A DNA stretch of 7,407 bases from Gammaproteobacteria bacterium. Lineage in GTDB: Bacteria; Pseudomonadota; Gammaproteobacteria; Arenicellales; JAOTYS01. A model generated the notes under the pieces. The model was given only the letters and a program-made list of their open reading frames with translations, was not told where the DNA came from and did not search any database. The translations under genes and the position numbers were made by a program. Position 1 is the stretch's first letter; every line of letters begins with the position of its first letter. Location of the stretch: the NCBI GenBank assembly GCA_029861795.1, contig JAOTYS010000232.1, positions 1-7,407 of the forward strand, given 5' to 3'. Positions 1 through 7,095 of the stretch are shown piece by piece.

Positions 1-3000
1 CGCCAGACTGTGATTATCGTGATTAAGATCGGCGATGAGCTCTGTCACTACCTCATAGTATTCATCTATCAATCCGCGTTCCCTCTTTCGTTCCGCGCTG
101 TATCCGAAGACATCAAAAGGCGTGCCGCGCAGTCCCTTAAGGCGCGCCAGTAACCGCATCAAGCGCAGCATCCAAGGGCCGTAGGTGCGTTTGGTGAGCA
201 GCCCTGTTTCCTTGTCCCGCGGCGCGAACAGTGGCGGGGCCAGGTGAAACTCAAGCCGATAGTCACCTTCGAACTCATTTTTTAACTGGCTTTCAAAGGC
301 GCCGTCGGTATAAAGCCGCGCCACTTCATACTCGTCTTTGTAAGCCATCAATTTGTAAGCATAACGTGCCACTGCCTCAGCCAAACCACTCATGCCGGCT
401 GCTTTTTGCCGCTCCGCAGAACGCACTTTGTCTACGATCTCTCGATAGCGTGCGACATAGTCCGCATCTTGGTAAGCAGTAAGTTGTTGCATACGCCGCT
501 CTACTAACTCATCGAGCGTGGCGGAGATCTTATGGGTAGATTTGGTCGGACTGACCAGCTCGATTACCGCACTTATGTCTATCGCCGCACGCCGACCCCA
601 ACGGAAAGTTTCTTGGTTAGATTCGACTGCGACTCCATTGAGCTCTATCGCGGTTTCGATACCTGCAGCCGACACCGGGATAAAGCCCTTTTGGTAGGCA
701 TAGCCCAACATGAATAAGTTGGTGGCAATGGAGTCACCCATAAGACCGGTGGCAATGCGCGTCGCGTCGATAAAATCCACATGATCGGCCCCAGACGCTG
801 CGATGATTCGTTGACGCAATAATTGAGCCGGAAACAACAAGTCCGGCTCTCGAGTGAAATGACCGGTAATCGTCTCGTGGGTGTTGATCACCAAATGGGT
901 CCGTTCAGGGTCAACGGTTTCAAGAGCGAGATCTGCTCCTGCTACCAAGCTGTCGCAACCCAACACAAGATCTGCAGAGCCAGCATTCAACCGCACGGTT
1001 TGGATGTCTTCTGGCCTGACTGCGATGCGCACATGGCTGGTGACCGCACCGCCTTTTTGCGCCATACCGAACTGATCCACCGACGAGCTGCCCTTACCCT
1101 CCAGATGCCCGGCCATGGTCAGCATGGCGCCCACGGTCACGACACCAGTGCCACCGATCCCCGTCACCAAGATGCTATATGGGCGCCCCACTGTAAGCTC
1201 AGGTCGGTCAGGTTCTGGTAAGAGCTTTAGATGCTGAGGCACCCGATCCCCCGCCGCCACTTTGCGCGGCTTGCCTCCGATAACGCTAACGAAGCTCGGA
1301 CAGAATCCGTTCACGCAGGAGTAGTCCTTATTGCAAGACGACTGGTCGATGCGGCGCTTGCGCCCAAACTCTGTGTCGTGGGGAACCACAGAGAGACAAT
1401 TCGACTTGGCGTTGCAATCACCGCACCCTTCGCAGACCCTATCATTGATAAAAATCCGTTTCGCTGGATCGACCATCTGACCACGCTTGCGTCGACGGCG
1501 TTTTTCCGCAGCGCAGGTCTGGTCATAGATGATCACGCTGACACCAGAATGCTCGCGAAATTCTCGTTGCACCCGGTCCAGCGCGCCGCGGTGCTCCACC
1601 ACAGTTCCGGGAGCCAGATCCGCGACGGATACATACTTTTCCGGCTCGTCGGTGACGATGGCTATCTTGCGAACCCCCTCTGCATGCACCTGGCGCGAAA
1701 TCATCGACGGGTTCAACGGTCCATCGATGGGCTGTCCGCCGGTCATGGCGACCGCATCATTGAACAAAACCTTGTAAGTGATATTAACCTTAGCAGCCAC
1801 ACAAGCGCGGATCGCAAGCAGCCCGCAATGGTGATAAGTCCCATCGCCGAGGTTCTGAAACACGTGCGCGGTATCTACGAAGGGCGCCTGTCCAATCCAA
1901 GTCGCGCCCTCGCCACCCATATGGGTGTGGGTCACATTGTCGCGTTCCATATAGGTCGCCATGTAATGGCAGCCGACACCGCCGTGGGCACGGCTACCTT
2001 GCGGCACGCGGGTCGATGTGTTGTGCGGACAACCTGAGCAGAAATACGGCAACCGATTAATACCAAGCGCTGGGCGTTCTGCCGCTTGGCGTGCCTTGGC
2101 ATCGAGGAAAGCGAGGCGCGCCTTGATACGTTCGCTCTCATGGAAACGGGCAATTCGTTTTGCCAGTACTCGGGTAATCTCGTCCGGCGACAATTCCCCC
2201 ACTTCTGTGAGCAAGCGCGCCCCAGTCTCATCGTAGCGGCCCACCACTCGCGGACGGTGGGAGTCTGGCAGCACATAGAGAGCATCCTTGACACCAAGCT
2301 CAACGATGCGTCGCTTCTCTTCGACCACCAAGATTTCCTCCAACCCTTTAGCGAATTCACGGATCGGTTCTAAGTCCAGTGGGTGGGGCATGGCGACCTT
2401 AAACAAAGTAATGCCGAGGTCTGCCGCCTTGGCCGAATCGATATCCAGATCCGTGAGCGCCTGGGACACATCCGTGGCAGCCTTACCGCTGGCGATGATT
2501 CCAAAACGCGGTTGGGGGCTGGCGATGACGACATCATTAAGGCGGTTTGCGCGGGCAAACGCCTTGGCCGCATCCATCTTATGGCGTCGCAACCGCGGCT
2601 CTTGGTTAACCCAAGGATCCGGCAGTCTGATATGCACCCCGTCCGCTGGCATGGGGAAATCTTCCGGTATCACGATGTCGACCCGCTGTGGGTCTACGTC
2701 CACGGAGACCGCCGTGTCCAGTGTGTCGGCCACGGTCTTGAACCCCACCCAGGCGCCGCAGAAACGCGACAGCGCCCAACCATACAAACCATAATCCAAA
2801 ATCTCTTGCACGCTGGCCGGATACAGTATGGGCATCATCAAGTCGATGAATGTGGGCTCACAGGTGGCGGGCACATCAGATGATTTCATGCCGTGATCAT
2901 CGCCCACCACGGCGAGCACTCCACCGTGGGGCGAGGTCCCTGCAAGATTGGCGTGACGGATGGCGTCCACGCTGCGGTCAAGACCGGGCCCTTTGCCATA

Positions 3001-3336
3001 CCACATCGCGAATACACCATCATACTTCACGTCCGAGTAAAGGGGCGCTTGTTGCGCACCCCAGATCGAAGTCGCCGCTAGGTCCTCGTTTACCGCAGGC
3101 TGAAAGTGGATGTGATTAGGCCCTAGGAACTTTTGGGCACGCCACAGCTCCTTATCCACATTGTGCATAGGCGAGCCGCGATAACCCGAAATGAAACAGG
3201 CGGTGTTGAGCCCAGCGCCCCGGTCGCGGGCAAACTGCATCATGGCTAGCCGCACTAAGGCCTGACTGCCGGTGATATAAATCGCCCCGCGTTCGCGCTG
3301 GTACTTATCGTCTAGGGAAACTGCTGCGAGTGCCAC
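1..3336 (-). CDS. Indolepyruvate (2-ketoacid):ferredoxin oxidoreductase, fused alpha/beta/gamma type, 3' end cut by window edge
   Basis: This enzyme oxidatively decarboxylates aryl-pyruvates or other 2-oxo acids to acyl-CoA, using thiamine diphosphate (TPP) and Fe-S clusters and reducing ferredoxin in the cytoplasm. I translated the reverse strand codon by codon and found 1112 codons with no stop or frameshift. The start is GTG at 3336 (MALAAVSLDDKY), preceded by GGGAG with a 7-nt spacer. The N-terminal half (about residues 15-420) has the family blocks GLNTACFISGYRGSP (42-56), VNEDLAA (82-88) and GDDHGMKSS (145-153). The TPP-binding domain begins at CSGCPHN (433-439), with GDGT at 497-500 and N526...TGG at 532-534. 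A ferredoxin-like cluster C635-x2-C638-x2-C641-x5-C647 follows, with more cysteines at 668, 674 and 679. The gamma domain has GIGGTG (726-731) and GMAQKGG (757-763). Family members are, from memory, about 1150-1190 residues, so some tens of residues are missing at the left edge. True substrate is uncertain; family assignment is firm. Confidence 0.94.
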   Translation of the reverse strand, partial: MALAAVSLDDKYQRERGAIYITGSQALVRLAMMQFARDRGAGLNTACFISGYRGSPMHNVDKELWRAQKFLGPNHIHFQPAVNEDLAATSIWGAQQAPLYSDVKYDGVFAMWYGKGPGLDRSVDAIRHANLAGTSPHGGVLAVVGDDHGMKSSDVPATCEPTFIDLMMPILYPASVQEILDYGLYGWALSRFCGAWVGFKTVADTLDTAVSVDVDPQRVDIVIPEDFPMPADGVHIRLPDPWVNQEPRLRRHKMDAAKAFARANRLNDVVIASPQPRFGIIASGKAATDVSQALTDLDIDSAKAADLGITLFKVAMPHPLDLEPIREFAKGLEEILVVEEKRRIVELGVKDALYVLPDSHRPRVVGRYDETGARLLTEVGELSPDEITRVLAKRIARFHESERIKARLAFLDAKARQAAERPALGINRLPYFCSGCPHNTSTRVPQGSRAHGGVGCHYMATYMERDNVTHTHMGGEGATWIGQAPFVDTAHVFQNLGDGTYHHCGLLAIRACVAAKVNITYKVLFNDAVAMTGGQPIDGPLNPSMISRQVHAEGVRKIAIVTDEPEKYVSVADLAPGTVVEHRGALDRVQREFREHSGVSVIIYDQTCAAEKRRRRKRGQMVDPAKRIFINDRVCEGCGDCNAKSNCLSVVPHDTEFGRKRRIDQSSCNKDYSCVNGFCPSFVSVIGGKPRKVAAGDRVPQHLKLLPEPDRPELTVGRPYSILVTGIGGTGVVTVGAMLTMAGHLEGKGSSSVDQFGMAQKGGAVTSHVRIAVRPEDIQTVRLNAGSADLVLGCDSLVAGADLALETVDPERTHLVINTHETITGHFTREPDLLFPAQLLRQRIIAASGADHVDFIDATRIATGLMGDSIATNLFMLGYAYQKGFIPVSAAGIETAIELNGVAVESNQETFRWGRRAAIDISAVIELVSPTKSTHKISATLDELVERRMQQLTAYQDADYVARYREIVDKVRSAERQKAAGMSGLAEAVARYAYKLMAYKDEYEVARLYTDGAFESQLKNEFEGDYRLEFHLAPPLFAPRDKETGLLTKRTYGPWMLRLMRLLARLKGLRGTPFDVFGYSAERKRERGLIDEYYEVVTELIADLNHDNHSLA

Positions 3337-3343
3337 ACCTGAT

Positions 3344-3348
3344 CTCCC
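3344..3348 (-). promoter_or_regulatory. Ribosome binding site of the ferredoxin oxidoreductase gene
   Basis: GGGAG on the minus strand lies 7 nt before GTG at 3336. It supports this GTG over an in-frame TTG further upstream (3364-3366), which has no comparable match. The reading frame is closed by a TAG at about 3394-3396, so no much longer N terminus is possible. Confidence 0.6.
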
Positions 3349-3386
3349 GCCCTCAAGGGACCACAAGTTTACACATTTGCAGCGGA

Positions 3387-3414
3387 GATAGGGCTATCGG
3401 TGATTGGAGATCTC
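3387..3414. promoter_or_regulatory. Two short palindromes in the divergent intergenic region, candidate operator sites
   Basis: GATAG-GG-CTATC (3387-3398) and GAGATCTC (3407-3414) are perfect short inverted repeats lying 8 bp apart, midway between the two divergent start codons. Such sites often bind dimeric regulators, but arms this short also arise by chance. No regulator gene is visible in the window. Functional assignment is a guess. Confidence 0.2.
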
Positions 3415-3432
3415 GTCGCAGCTCGGTAATAT
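3404..3432 (+). promoter_or_regulatory. Possible sigma-70-type promoter for the substrate-binding protein gene
   Basis: TTGGAG (3404-3409) and TAATAT (3427-3432) are separated by 17 bp. Each matches 4 of 6 bases of the -35 and -10 consensus. Transcription would begin near 3439, leaving a leader of about 48 nt before the ATG at 3487. The palindrome GAGATCTC overlaps the -35 element. The match is moderate. For the minus-strand gene no convincing -35/-10 pair was found. Confidence 0.28.
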
Positions 3433-3466
3433 GGGCATCGGACCCTGGAAACAGGGATTTATTACC
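3425..3466 (+). other. Nested hairpin in the 5' region of the substrate-binding protein gene
   Basis: An outer inverted repeat GGTAATA (3425-3431) / TATTACC (3460-3466) encloses a perfect 5-bp stem CCCTG (3443-3447) / CAGGG (3452-3456) closed by a GAAA tetraloop, a stable GNRA-type loop. The structure ends 8 nt before the Shine-Dalgarno sequence. The outer arm overlaps the candidate -10 element, so the inner hairpin is the part most likely to be in the mRNA. It could affect mRNA stability or translation, or the inverted repeat could be a DNA operator. There is no T-tract, so it is not a terminator. Confidence 0.3.
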
Positions 3467-3474
3467 CAAGCCCC

Positions 3475-3481
3475 GGAGGAG
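3475..3481 (+). promoter_or_regulatory. Strong ribosome binding site of the substrate-binding protein gene
   Basis: GGAGGAG is a near-perfect Shine-Dalgarno sequence 5 nt before the ATG at 3487. It fixes the start and suggests high translation, as is usual for periplasmic binding proteins. Confidence 0.75.
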
Positions 3482-3486
3482 ACATC

Positions 3487-4608
3487 ATGAGCGGTAACCC
3501 GTTCCTTGACAAAATCGCAAAGCGGGGGCTAAGCCGCCGCGACTTTAATAAGGCCCTAGCATCGGCAGGGCTCACTATGGCAGCTTTCCCGCTGCTCCCG
3601 AAATCCGCCAACGCGGAGGGGGAAGTCACCTATTTCACTTGGTCGGGCTACGACATTCCCGAGCTGCACCAGGGATATATCAGCAAATACGGCGGCCCAC
3701 CAAGTTTTACTTTGTTCGGCGAAGAAGAAGAGGCGCTCGCCAAGATGCGCTCCGGATTTACTCCGGACCTTGCCCATCCGTGCACTTACAGCGTGGGTCG
3801 CTGGCGTGACGCTGGTCTAATGAAACCCATCGATGTGTCTCGGCTCGCGAATTACGCGGACGTGTGGGATGACCTCAAGTCTCTAGAGATCGCCCACAAA
3901 GGCGGCGACACCTGGTTCATACCCTTTGACTGGGGCAACTCCTCCGTACTGTATCGCACCGACTTGGTGGATCAGAAATACATGGAAGAGGAAAGCTGGC
4001 AAATCCTGTACGATGAACAGTACAAAGGCAGATTGGCGATTTACGATTCGGTGGACGGTGCAGTGATTGTCGCCGCGCTGGTGACCGGGGTTAAAGATCC
4101 GTTTGCTATGACCGAAGAGGAGCTCGCCAAAGTACGTGAGCTCATGAATACGCAACGAGACTACCTAAGGTTCTACTGGACCGATCAAACTTCGGTGGAG
4201 CAAGGCCTAGCATCCGGCGAGTTGGTTGCCTCTTATGCCTGGAACTCGTCGGTGGTTGAGCTCAAGAAGCAAGGTTTGCCGGTGAAATATATGAATCCCA
4301 AAGAAGGGATTCTGACTTGGGTATGTGGCGTCATGATGGTCAAAGACGGCAAGGGAGACGAAGCTGCGGCCTACGACATGGTCGACTCTATGCTAGCACC
4401 TGAGACCGGCCGTTACTTGATCGAAGAGTATGGTTACGGTCATTCCAATCGGAAATCTTTTGACCTGGTACCCACAGAACGGCTTGCTGAGCTTGGCATT
4501 TCCTCACCCACAGATTTGTTTGCGCAAGGGATCTTCTTCCAGGAGATCGAGCCCTCAGTGCGGCAGAAATACATCGCAGTGCTAGAGGAAGTCAAAGCCG
4601 GGTCATAA
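3487..4608 (+). CDS. Tat-exported ABC transporter substrate-binding protein, PotD/PotF-like (polyamine-type family)
   Basis: This 373-residue protein is a periplasmic binding component of an ABC importer. A twin-arginine signal peptide is visible: SRRDFNK at 16-22, a hydrophobic stretch to about 37 and a likely cleavage site ANA (41-43). The mature start, VTYFTWSGYDIPEL, matches the PotD-like opening (beta strand, then Trp/Tyr that line the ligand site). Further family blocks are FDWGNSSVLYRTDLV (147-161), SWQILYDEQYKGRL (170-183), W252, and EGILTWVCGVMMVKDG (273-288). The C-terminal helix VRQKYIAVLEEVKAGS ends as in PotD. E. coli PotD, from memory, has Trp-Met-Asp at the block equivalent to W278-V279-C280, and that Asp contacts spermidine. 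Here it is Cys, so the ligand may not be a polyamine. No permease or ATPase gene adjoins it in the window. Family firm, ligand unknown. Confidence 0.9.
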   Translation: MSGNPFLDKIAKRGLSRRDFNKALASAGLTMAAFPLLPKSANAEGEVTYFTWSGYDIPELHQGYISKYGGPPSFTLFGEEEEALAKMRSGFTPDLAHPCTYSVGRWRDAGLMKPIDVSRLANYADVWDDLKSLEIAHKGGDTWFIPFDWGNSSVLYRTDLVDQKYMEEESWQILYDEQYKGRLAIYDSVDGAVIVAALVTGVKDPFAMTEEELAKVRELMNTQRDYLRFYWTDQTSVEQGLASGELVASYAWNSSVVELKKQGLPVKYMNPKEGILTWVCGVMMVKDGKGDEAAAYDMVDSMLAPETGRYLIEEYGYGHSNRKSFDLVPTERLAELGISSPTDLFAQGIFFQEIEPSVRQKYIAVLEEVKAGS

Positions 4609-4626
4609 CATAAAGGGAAAAGAGCT

Positions 4627-4680
4627 AAAAGGGGGCAGATTTATTTTTTTGATTTTTTGTCAAAAAATCTGTCCCCTTTG
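4627..4680. repeat. Palindromic AT-rich intergenic repeat, REP/MITE-like
   Basis: Positions 4628-4642 (AAAGGGGGCAGATTT) are the inverted copy of 4665-4679 (AAATCTGTCCCCTTT), with a single G-T wobble at 4635/4672, giving a 15-bp stem with a 22-nt loop. The loop contains a second partner for the same right arm: GATTTTTT (4651-4658) pairs perfectly with AAAAAATC (4662-4669) around a 3-nt loop, so two folds compete. The GGGGACAGATTT-type arm resembles palindromic repeats scattered between genes in many proteobacteria and linked to REP-associated transposases; that link is from memory. It fills most of the gap between two genes on the same strand. It is not a classical rho-independent terminator because no T-run follows the stem on the plus strand, though it may stabilise the upstream mRNA 3' end. 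Confidence 0.65.
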
Positions 4681-4698
4681 ATCTAGCCGTATTGAGCA

Positions 4699-5832
4699 AT
4701 GCGTGAGTGTGATTTTTTAGTCATCGGTGCGGGCATCGGCGGCACCTCTTGTGCCCATTGGTTAGCGCGCGACCATTCGGTGATAGTGCTGGAGATGGAA
4801 GACCATCCCGGCTACCACACGACTGGGCGCTCGGTGGCCGTATACACCGAGGCCTATGGACCACGTACCATCCGTGCACTGGCCATCTCCGGGGGTGAGT
4901 TTTTCCAAAAGCCACCAAGAGAATTTACCAATGTGCCGTTGTGCAAACCTCACGGGCTGATGTTCATTGCGCGTGAGGATCAAAAGTCTGTGCTGTACGA
5001 AGCGTTAGGCTCAGTGCGGGACTTGTCGCCCGATATACATGAGATTAGTGTCGACCAGGCGATCGATCTGGTACCCGTGCTGCGACGAGACTACCTTGCT
5101 GCAGCATTTCTCGATCCCAACACCTTGGCGTTGGATGTCAATGCGATACACCAAGGTTACATACGCGGCCTAAAGAGACACAGTGCGGACATTGTCACCA
5201 ACGCCGAGGTGCGTAGCTTTGACCGCAAGGCCGGTAAATGGCATGTGGATACACCAGTGGGTGAGTTCGCAGCGCCGGTGGTAATAAACGGCGCCGGGGC
5301 ATGGGCGGACGTGGTGGCGGAACGGATCGGTGCACGAAAAATAGGATTGCAGCCCAAACGCCGGACAGTGATTGCATTCGCACCACCAGCCGGTGTCAAT
5401 GGGGATCAATGGCCGGTGACCTTCGATACTGAAGAGAAGTTTTATTTCAAGGTCGACGCTGGCACGGTGCTGGGATCTCCAGCAGACGAAACTCCGGTGC
5501 CACCCCAGGATGTCCAACCCGAGGAGTTGGACATCGCCATCACAGTAGATCGAATCGAGCGCGCCACGACCATGAAGATCGAGCGCATCAATCGACAATG
5601 GGCGGGCCTTCGCAGTTTTGTGACAGACGGTGTGCCTGTGGTGGGTTATGCGCCGGATGTTGAAGGGTTCTTTTGGTGCGCGGGCCAAGGAGGCTATGGA
5701 ATCGAAACATCCTATGGCATGGGTCGTTGTTCGGCGGCACTTGCTGCGGGCGCAGCCTTACCCGAGGACCTTCGCAACCTGGGAGTGACTGACGCCGATC
5801 TCGGTCCCGAACGTTTGTGGCAGACCGTTTAA
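4699..5832 (+). CDS. FAD-dependent D-amino-acid/amine dehydrogenase of the DAO family, D-arginine-dehydrogenase-like
   Basis: The 377-residue flavoprotein should oxidise an amino acid or amine to an imine that hydrolyses to a 2-oxo acid (or aldehyde) and ammonia. The N-terminal FAD-binding fold is clear: VIGAGIGGTSCAHWLA (8-23), the acidic E32 ending beta-2 (VIVLEME), and GYHTTGRS (38-45). The C-terminal FAD-contacting segment is GFFWCAGQGGYGIETS (323-338). Against Pseudomonas DauA recalled from memory, alignment is nearly gap-free with shared blocks PVLRRD, QPKRR, LGSPA, DVQPEELDIA and WAGLRSFV. Carboxylate and catalytic positions Y53, R222, Y249 and R305 are kept, while His48 and Glu87 of DauA are V48 and L87. 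The ATG at 4699 lacks a good Shine-Dalgarno sequence, and the palindromic repeat ends 18 nt upstream. The next gene starts 14 nt after the stop. The enzyme class is firm; the substrate is open, and sarcosine-oxidase-like activity is an alternative. Confidence 0.92.
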   Translation: MRECDFLVIGAGIGGTSCAHWLARDHSVIVLEMEDHPGYHTTGRSVAVYTEAYGPRTIRALAISGGEFFQKPPREFTNVPLCKPHGLMFIAREDQKSVLYEALGSVRDLSPDIHEISVDQAIDLVPVLRRDYLAAAFLDPNTLALDVNAIHQGYIRGLKRHSADIVTNAEVRSFDRKAGKWHVDTPVGEFAAPVVINGAGAWADVVAERIGARKIGLQPKRRTVIAFAPPAGVNGDQWPVTFDTEEKFYFKVDAGTVLGSPADETPVPPQDVQPEELDIAITVDRIERATTMKIERINRQWAGLRSFVTDGVPVVGYAPDVEGFFWCAGQGGYGIETSYGMGRCSAALAAGAALPEDLRNLGVTDADLGPERLWQTV

Positions 5833-5846
5833 ATGAGACGTTTCAC

Positions 5847-6266
5847 ATGAGTCTGAAACAACATGAAGGGGGTTGTCTTTGCGGCGATGTTCGCTTTCAA
5901 GTTACTGGCGACCCGCTGTGGATTGCCCACTGTCACTGCGATAGTTGTCGCCGCAATACCGCTGCAGTCATGGCGACATTCATGGGCGTACGTCAAAACC
6001 AATTTATCTATGTCAAAGGCGAGCCCGCTCAATATCACTCCTCCCCCGGCGTGACACGTAGCTTTTGTAACCGTTGCGGCACGCCACTGACCTATGAAGC
6101 CGATCACTACAAAGATGAGGTGCATGTGAACATCGGCAGTCTGGATAGCCCACAAGATTTTGCGCCGCAGAAGCACGTTTGGGTTGACCAGCAACTACCG
6201 TGGCTTCGGGTGGACGAACACCTGCCGCGGTATGCTGCTACAGCACGTAAATCCAGTCCCATCTAA
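5847..6266 (+). CDS. GFA/CENP-V domain zinc protein (glutathione-dependent formaldehyde-activating enzyme family)
   Basis: The 139-residue protein has all seven zinc-binding cysteines expected in the family. They are C10 and C12 (GGCLCGDVRF), C29, C31 and C34 (HCHCDSCRR), and C74 and C77 (SFCNRCGTPL). The founder, Gfa of Paracoccus, was reported to speed formation of S-hydroxymethylglutathione, but most members have no proven activity. The start is chosen at ATG 5847 because MSLKQHEGGCLCG is the usual short lead into the domain and GAGA lies upstream. A GTG at 5817 in the same frame would add 10 residues and overlap the preceding gene by 16 nt. It sits 14 nt after the FAD dehydrogenase and 8 nt before the amidotransferase, so it is almost certainly co-transcribed. 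Formaldehyde handling next to a DAO-family enzyme is conceivable if the latter acts on N-methyl amines. Confidence 0.92.
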   Translation: MSLKQHEGGCLCGDVRFQVTGDPLWIAHCHCDSCRRNTAAVMATFMGVRQNQFIYVKGEPAQYHSSPGVTRSFCNRCGTPLTYEADHYKDEVHVNIGSLDSPQDFAPQKHVWVDQQLPWLRVDEHLPRYAATARKSSPI

Positions 6267-6274
6267 AGAACCGC

Positions 6275-7009
6275 TTGTCCATACGAGTCCTAAACCTGCA
6301 GTGCAATTCGCTATCGTCGCCGGGAATCGTGGGCGAGCGAGTCGTCGCACGTGGTGGTAGCGTAAAGACCTTGTTTCCGTTTGAAGGAGATGCGATTCCG
6401 ACCGATTGCGACGACTTTGATGCGCTGGTCATCCCCGGTGGGGCCATGAGTGTGAGCGATGAGAAACATGCCACGGTTTTCAACCCAATGGGGGAACTCG
6501 TGCGTAGTTTTCATGCCGGGGGCAGACCGATCCTTGGACTTTGCCTCGGCGCTCAGGTGGTGGCATATGCGTTTGGCAAGCCGGTCTATCGTTGCCATGA
6601 ACTGCAGTTCGGCTTTAAACGACTTGACGCTCAACCTGCGGCCAGACAGGACCCGCTCTTAGGTGACGTCGATTTCCCCGTCTTTGTCTTCAATTGGCAC
6701 GAGGACACCTTCGACCTACCGGACGATGCGGTGCACCTTATGCATGCTGATGCGGTGACCAATCACACCTATCGGCTGGGCGATAGCACTTATGGATTTC
6801 AATGCCATTTCGAGGTAACTCGGCCTATGCTCAAGTCTTGGTTGCAACGCGGCGGTCATCTGGTTGAGAAGAATCTCGGCGAAAAAGGCCGGCTACAATT
6901 TGAGGTCATTGGTGAAGCCATGGAACGCCATCTCGATGGGGCAATGCGTTTTGCCCACCACATTAGTGAGCGTTGGGTTGAACTAGTAAAAAGCCGGTGT
7001 CGAAGGTAA
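6275..7009 (+). CDS. Free-standing class I glutamine amidotransferase (GATase1, GMP-synthase-like)
   Basis: This 244-residue protein has the complete class I amidotransferase triad: nucleophile C90 in GLCLGAQ (88-94), and H178 and E180 in GFQCHFEVT (174-182). The oxyanion glycines are at VIPGGAMSV (52-60). FNWHEDTFDLP (139-149) is the block typical of stand-alone GuaA-like members. No synthetase domain is fused and none is encoded nearby. It may supply ammonia to an unseen partner or hydrolyse a gamma-glutamyl amide. The start is TTG at 6275 (MSIRVLNLQCNS), chosen because the beta-strand that opens the fold begins at once and no ATG in frame precedes it. Its Shine-Dalgarno sequence is weak (AAAGAA), and it starts 8 nt after the stop of the GFA gene, so translation is probably coupled. 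The C-terminal part after 185 is helical and not distinctive. Fold and catalysis are firm; the substrate is unknown. Confidence 0.9.
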   Translation: MSIRVLNLQCNSLSSPGIVGERVVARGGSVKTLFPFEGDAIPTDCDDFDALVIPGGAMSVSDEKHATVFNPMGELVRSFHAGGRPILGLCLGAQVVAYAFGKPVYRCHELQFGFKRLDAQPAARQDPLLGDVDFPVFVFNWHEDTFDLPDDAVHLMHADAVTNHTYRLGDSTYGFQCHFEVTRPMLKSWLQRGGHLVEKNLGEKGRLQFEVIGEAMERHLDGAMRFAHHISERWVELVKSRCRR

Positions 7010-7095
7010 CCCTCTAGTCATGACATGTGCGAATAACTCTCGCCTGGGGAGATTAGCAGGGTAGTTTTAGAACGGGTGAGCAAGGCGCGGAGAGC

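Noticed and set aside
1231..2037. 268-codon open frame on the plus strand
   Set aside because: It lies wholly antisense to the TPP-binding part of the ferredoxin oxidoreductase, whose reverse-strand translation is continuous and carries clear motifs. The plus-strand translation resembles no family and is a shadow.
2288..2883. Overlapping plus-strand open frames of about 166-168 codons
   Set aside because: They are antisense to conserved N-terminal blocks of the ferredoxin oxidoreductase, overlap each other in different frames and have low-complexity, non-protein-like composition.
4628..4679. Rho-independent terminator after the binding-protein gene
   Set aside because: The stem is present but no T-run follows it on the plus strand, and the T-rich stretch lies inside the loop. 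A repeat element explains the sequence better.
5170..5688. 172-codon open frame on the minus strand
   Set aside because: It is antisense to the FAD dehydrogenase, has no family features, and is explained by the codon bias of the real gene.
5817..5846. Upstream GTG start extending the GFA protein by ten residues
   Set aside because: It would overlap the dehydrogenase gene, has no clear ribosome binding site, and adds residues not expected in the family. ATG at 5847 fits better.
7010..7095. Promoter, terminator or small gene in the gap before the amidohydrolase
   Set aside because: I found only short chance palindromes such as TCATGA, with no convincing -35/-10 pair, hairpin with T-run or coding frame.
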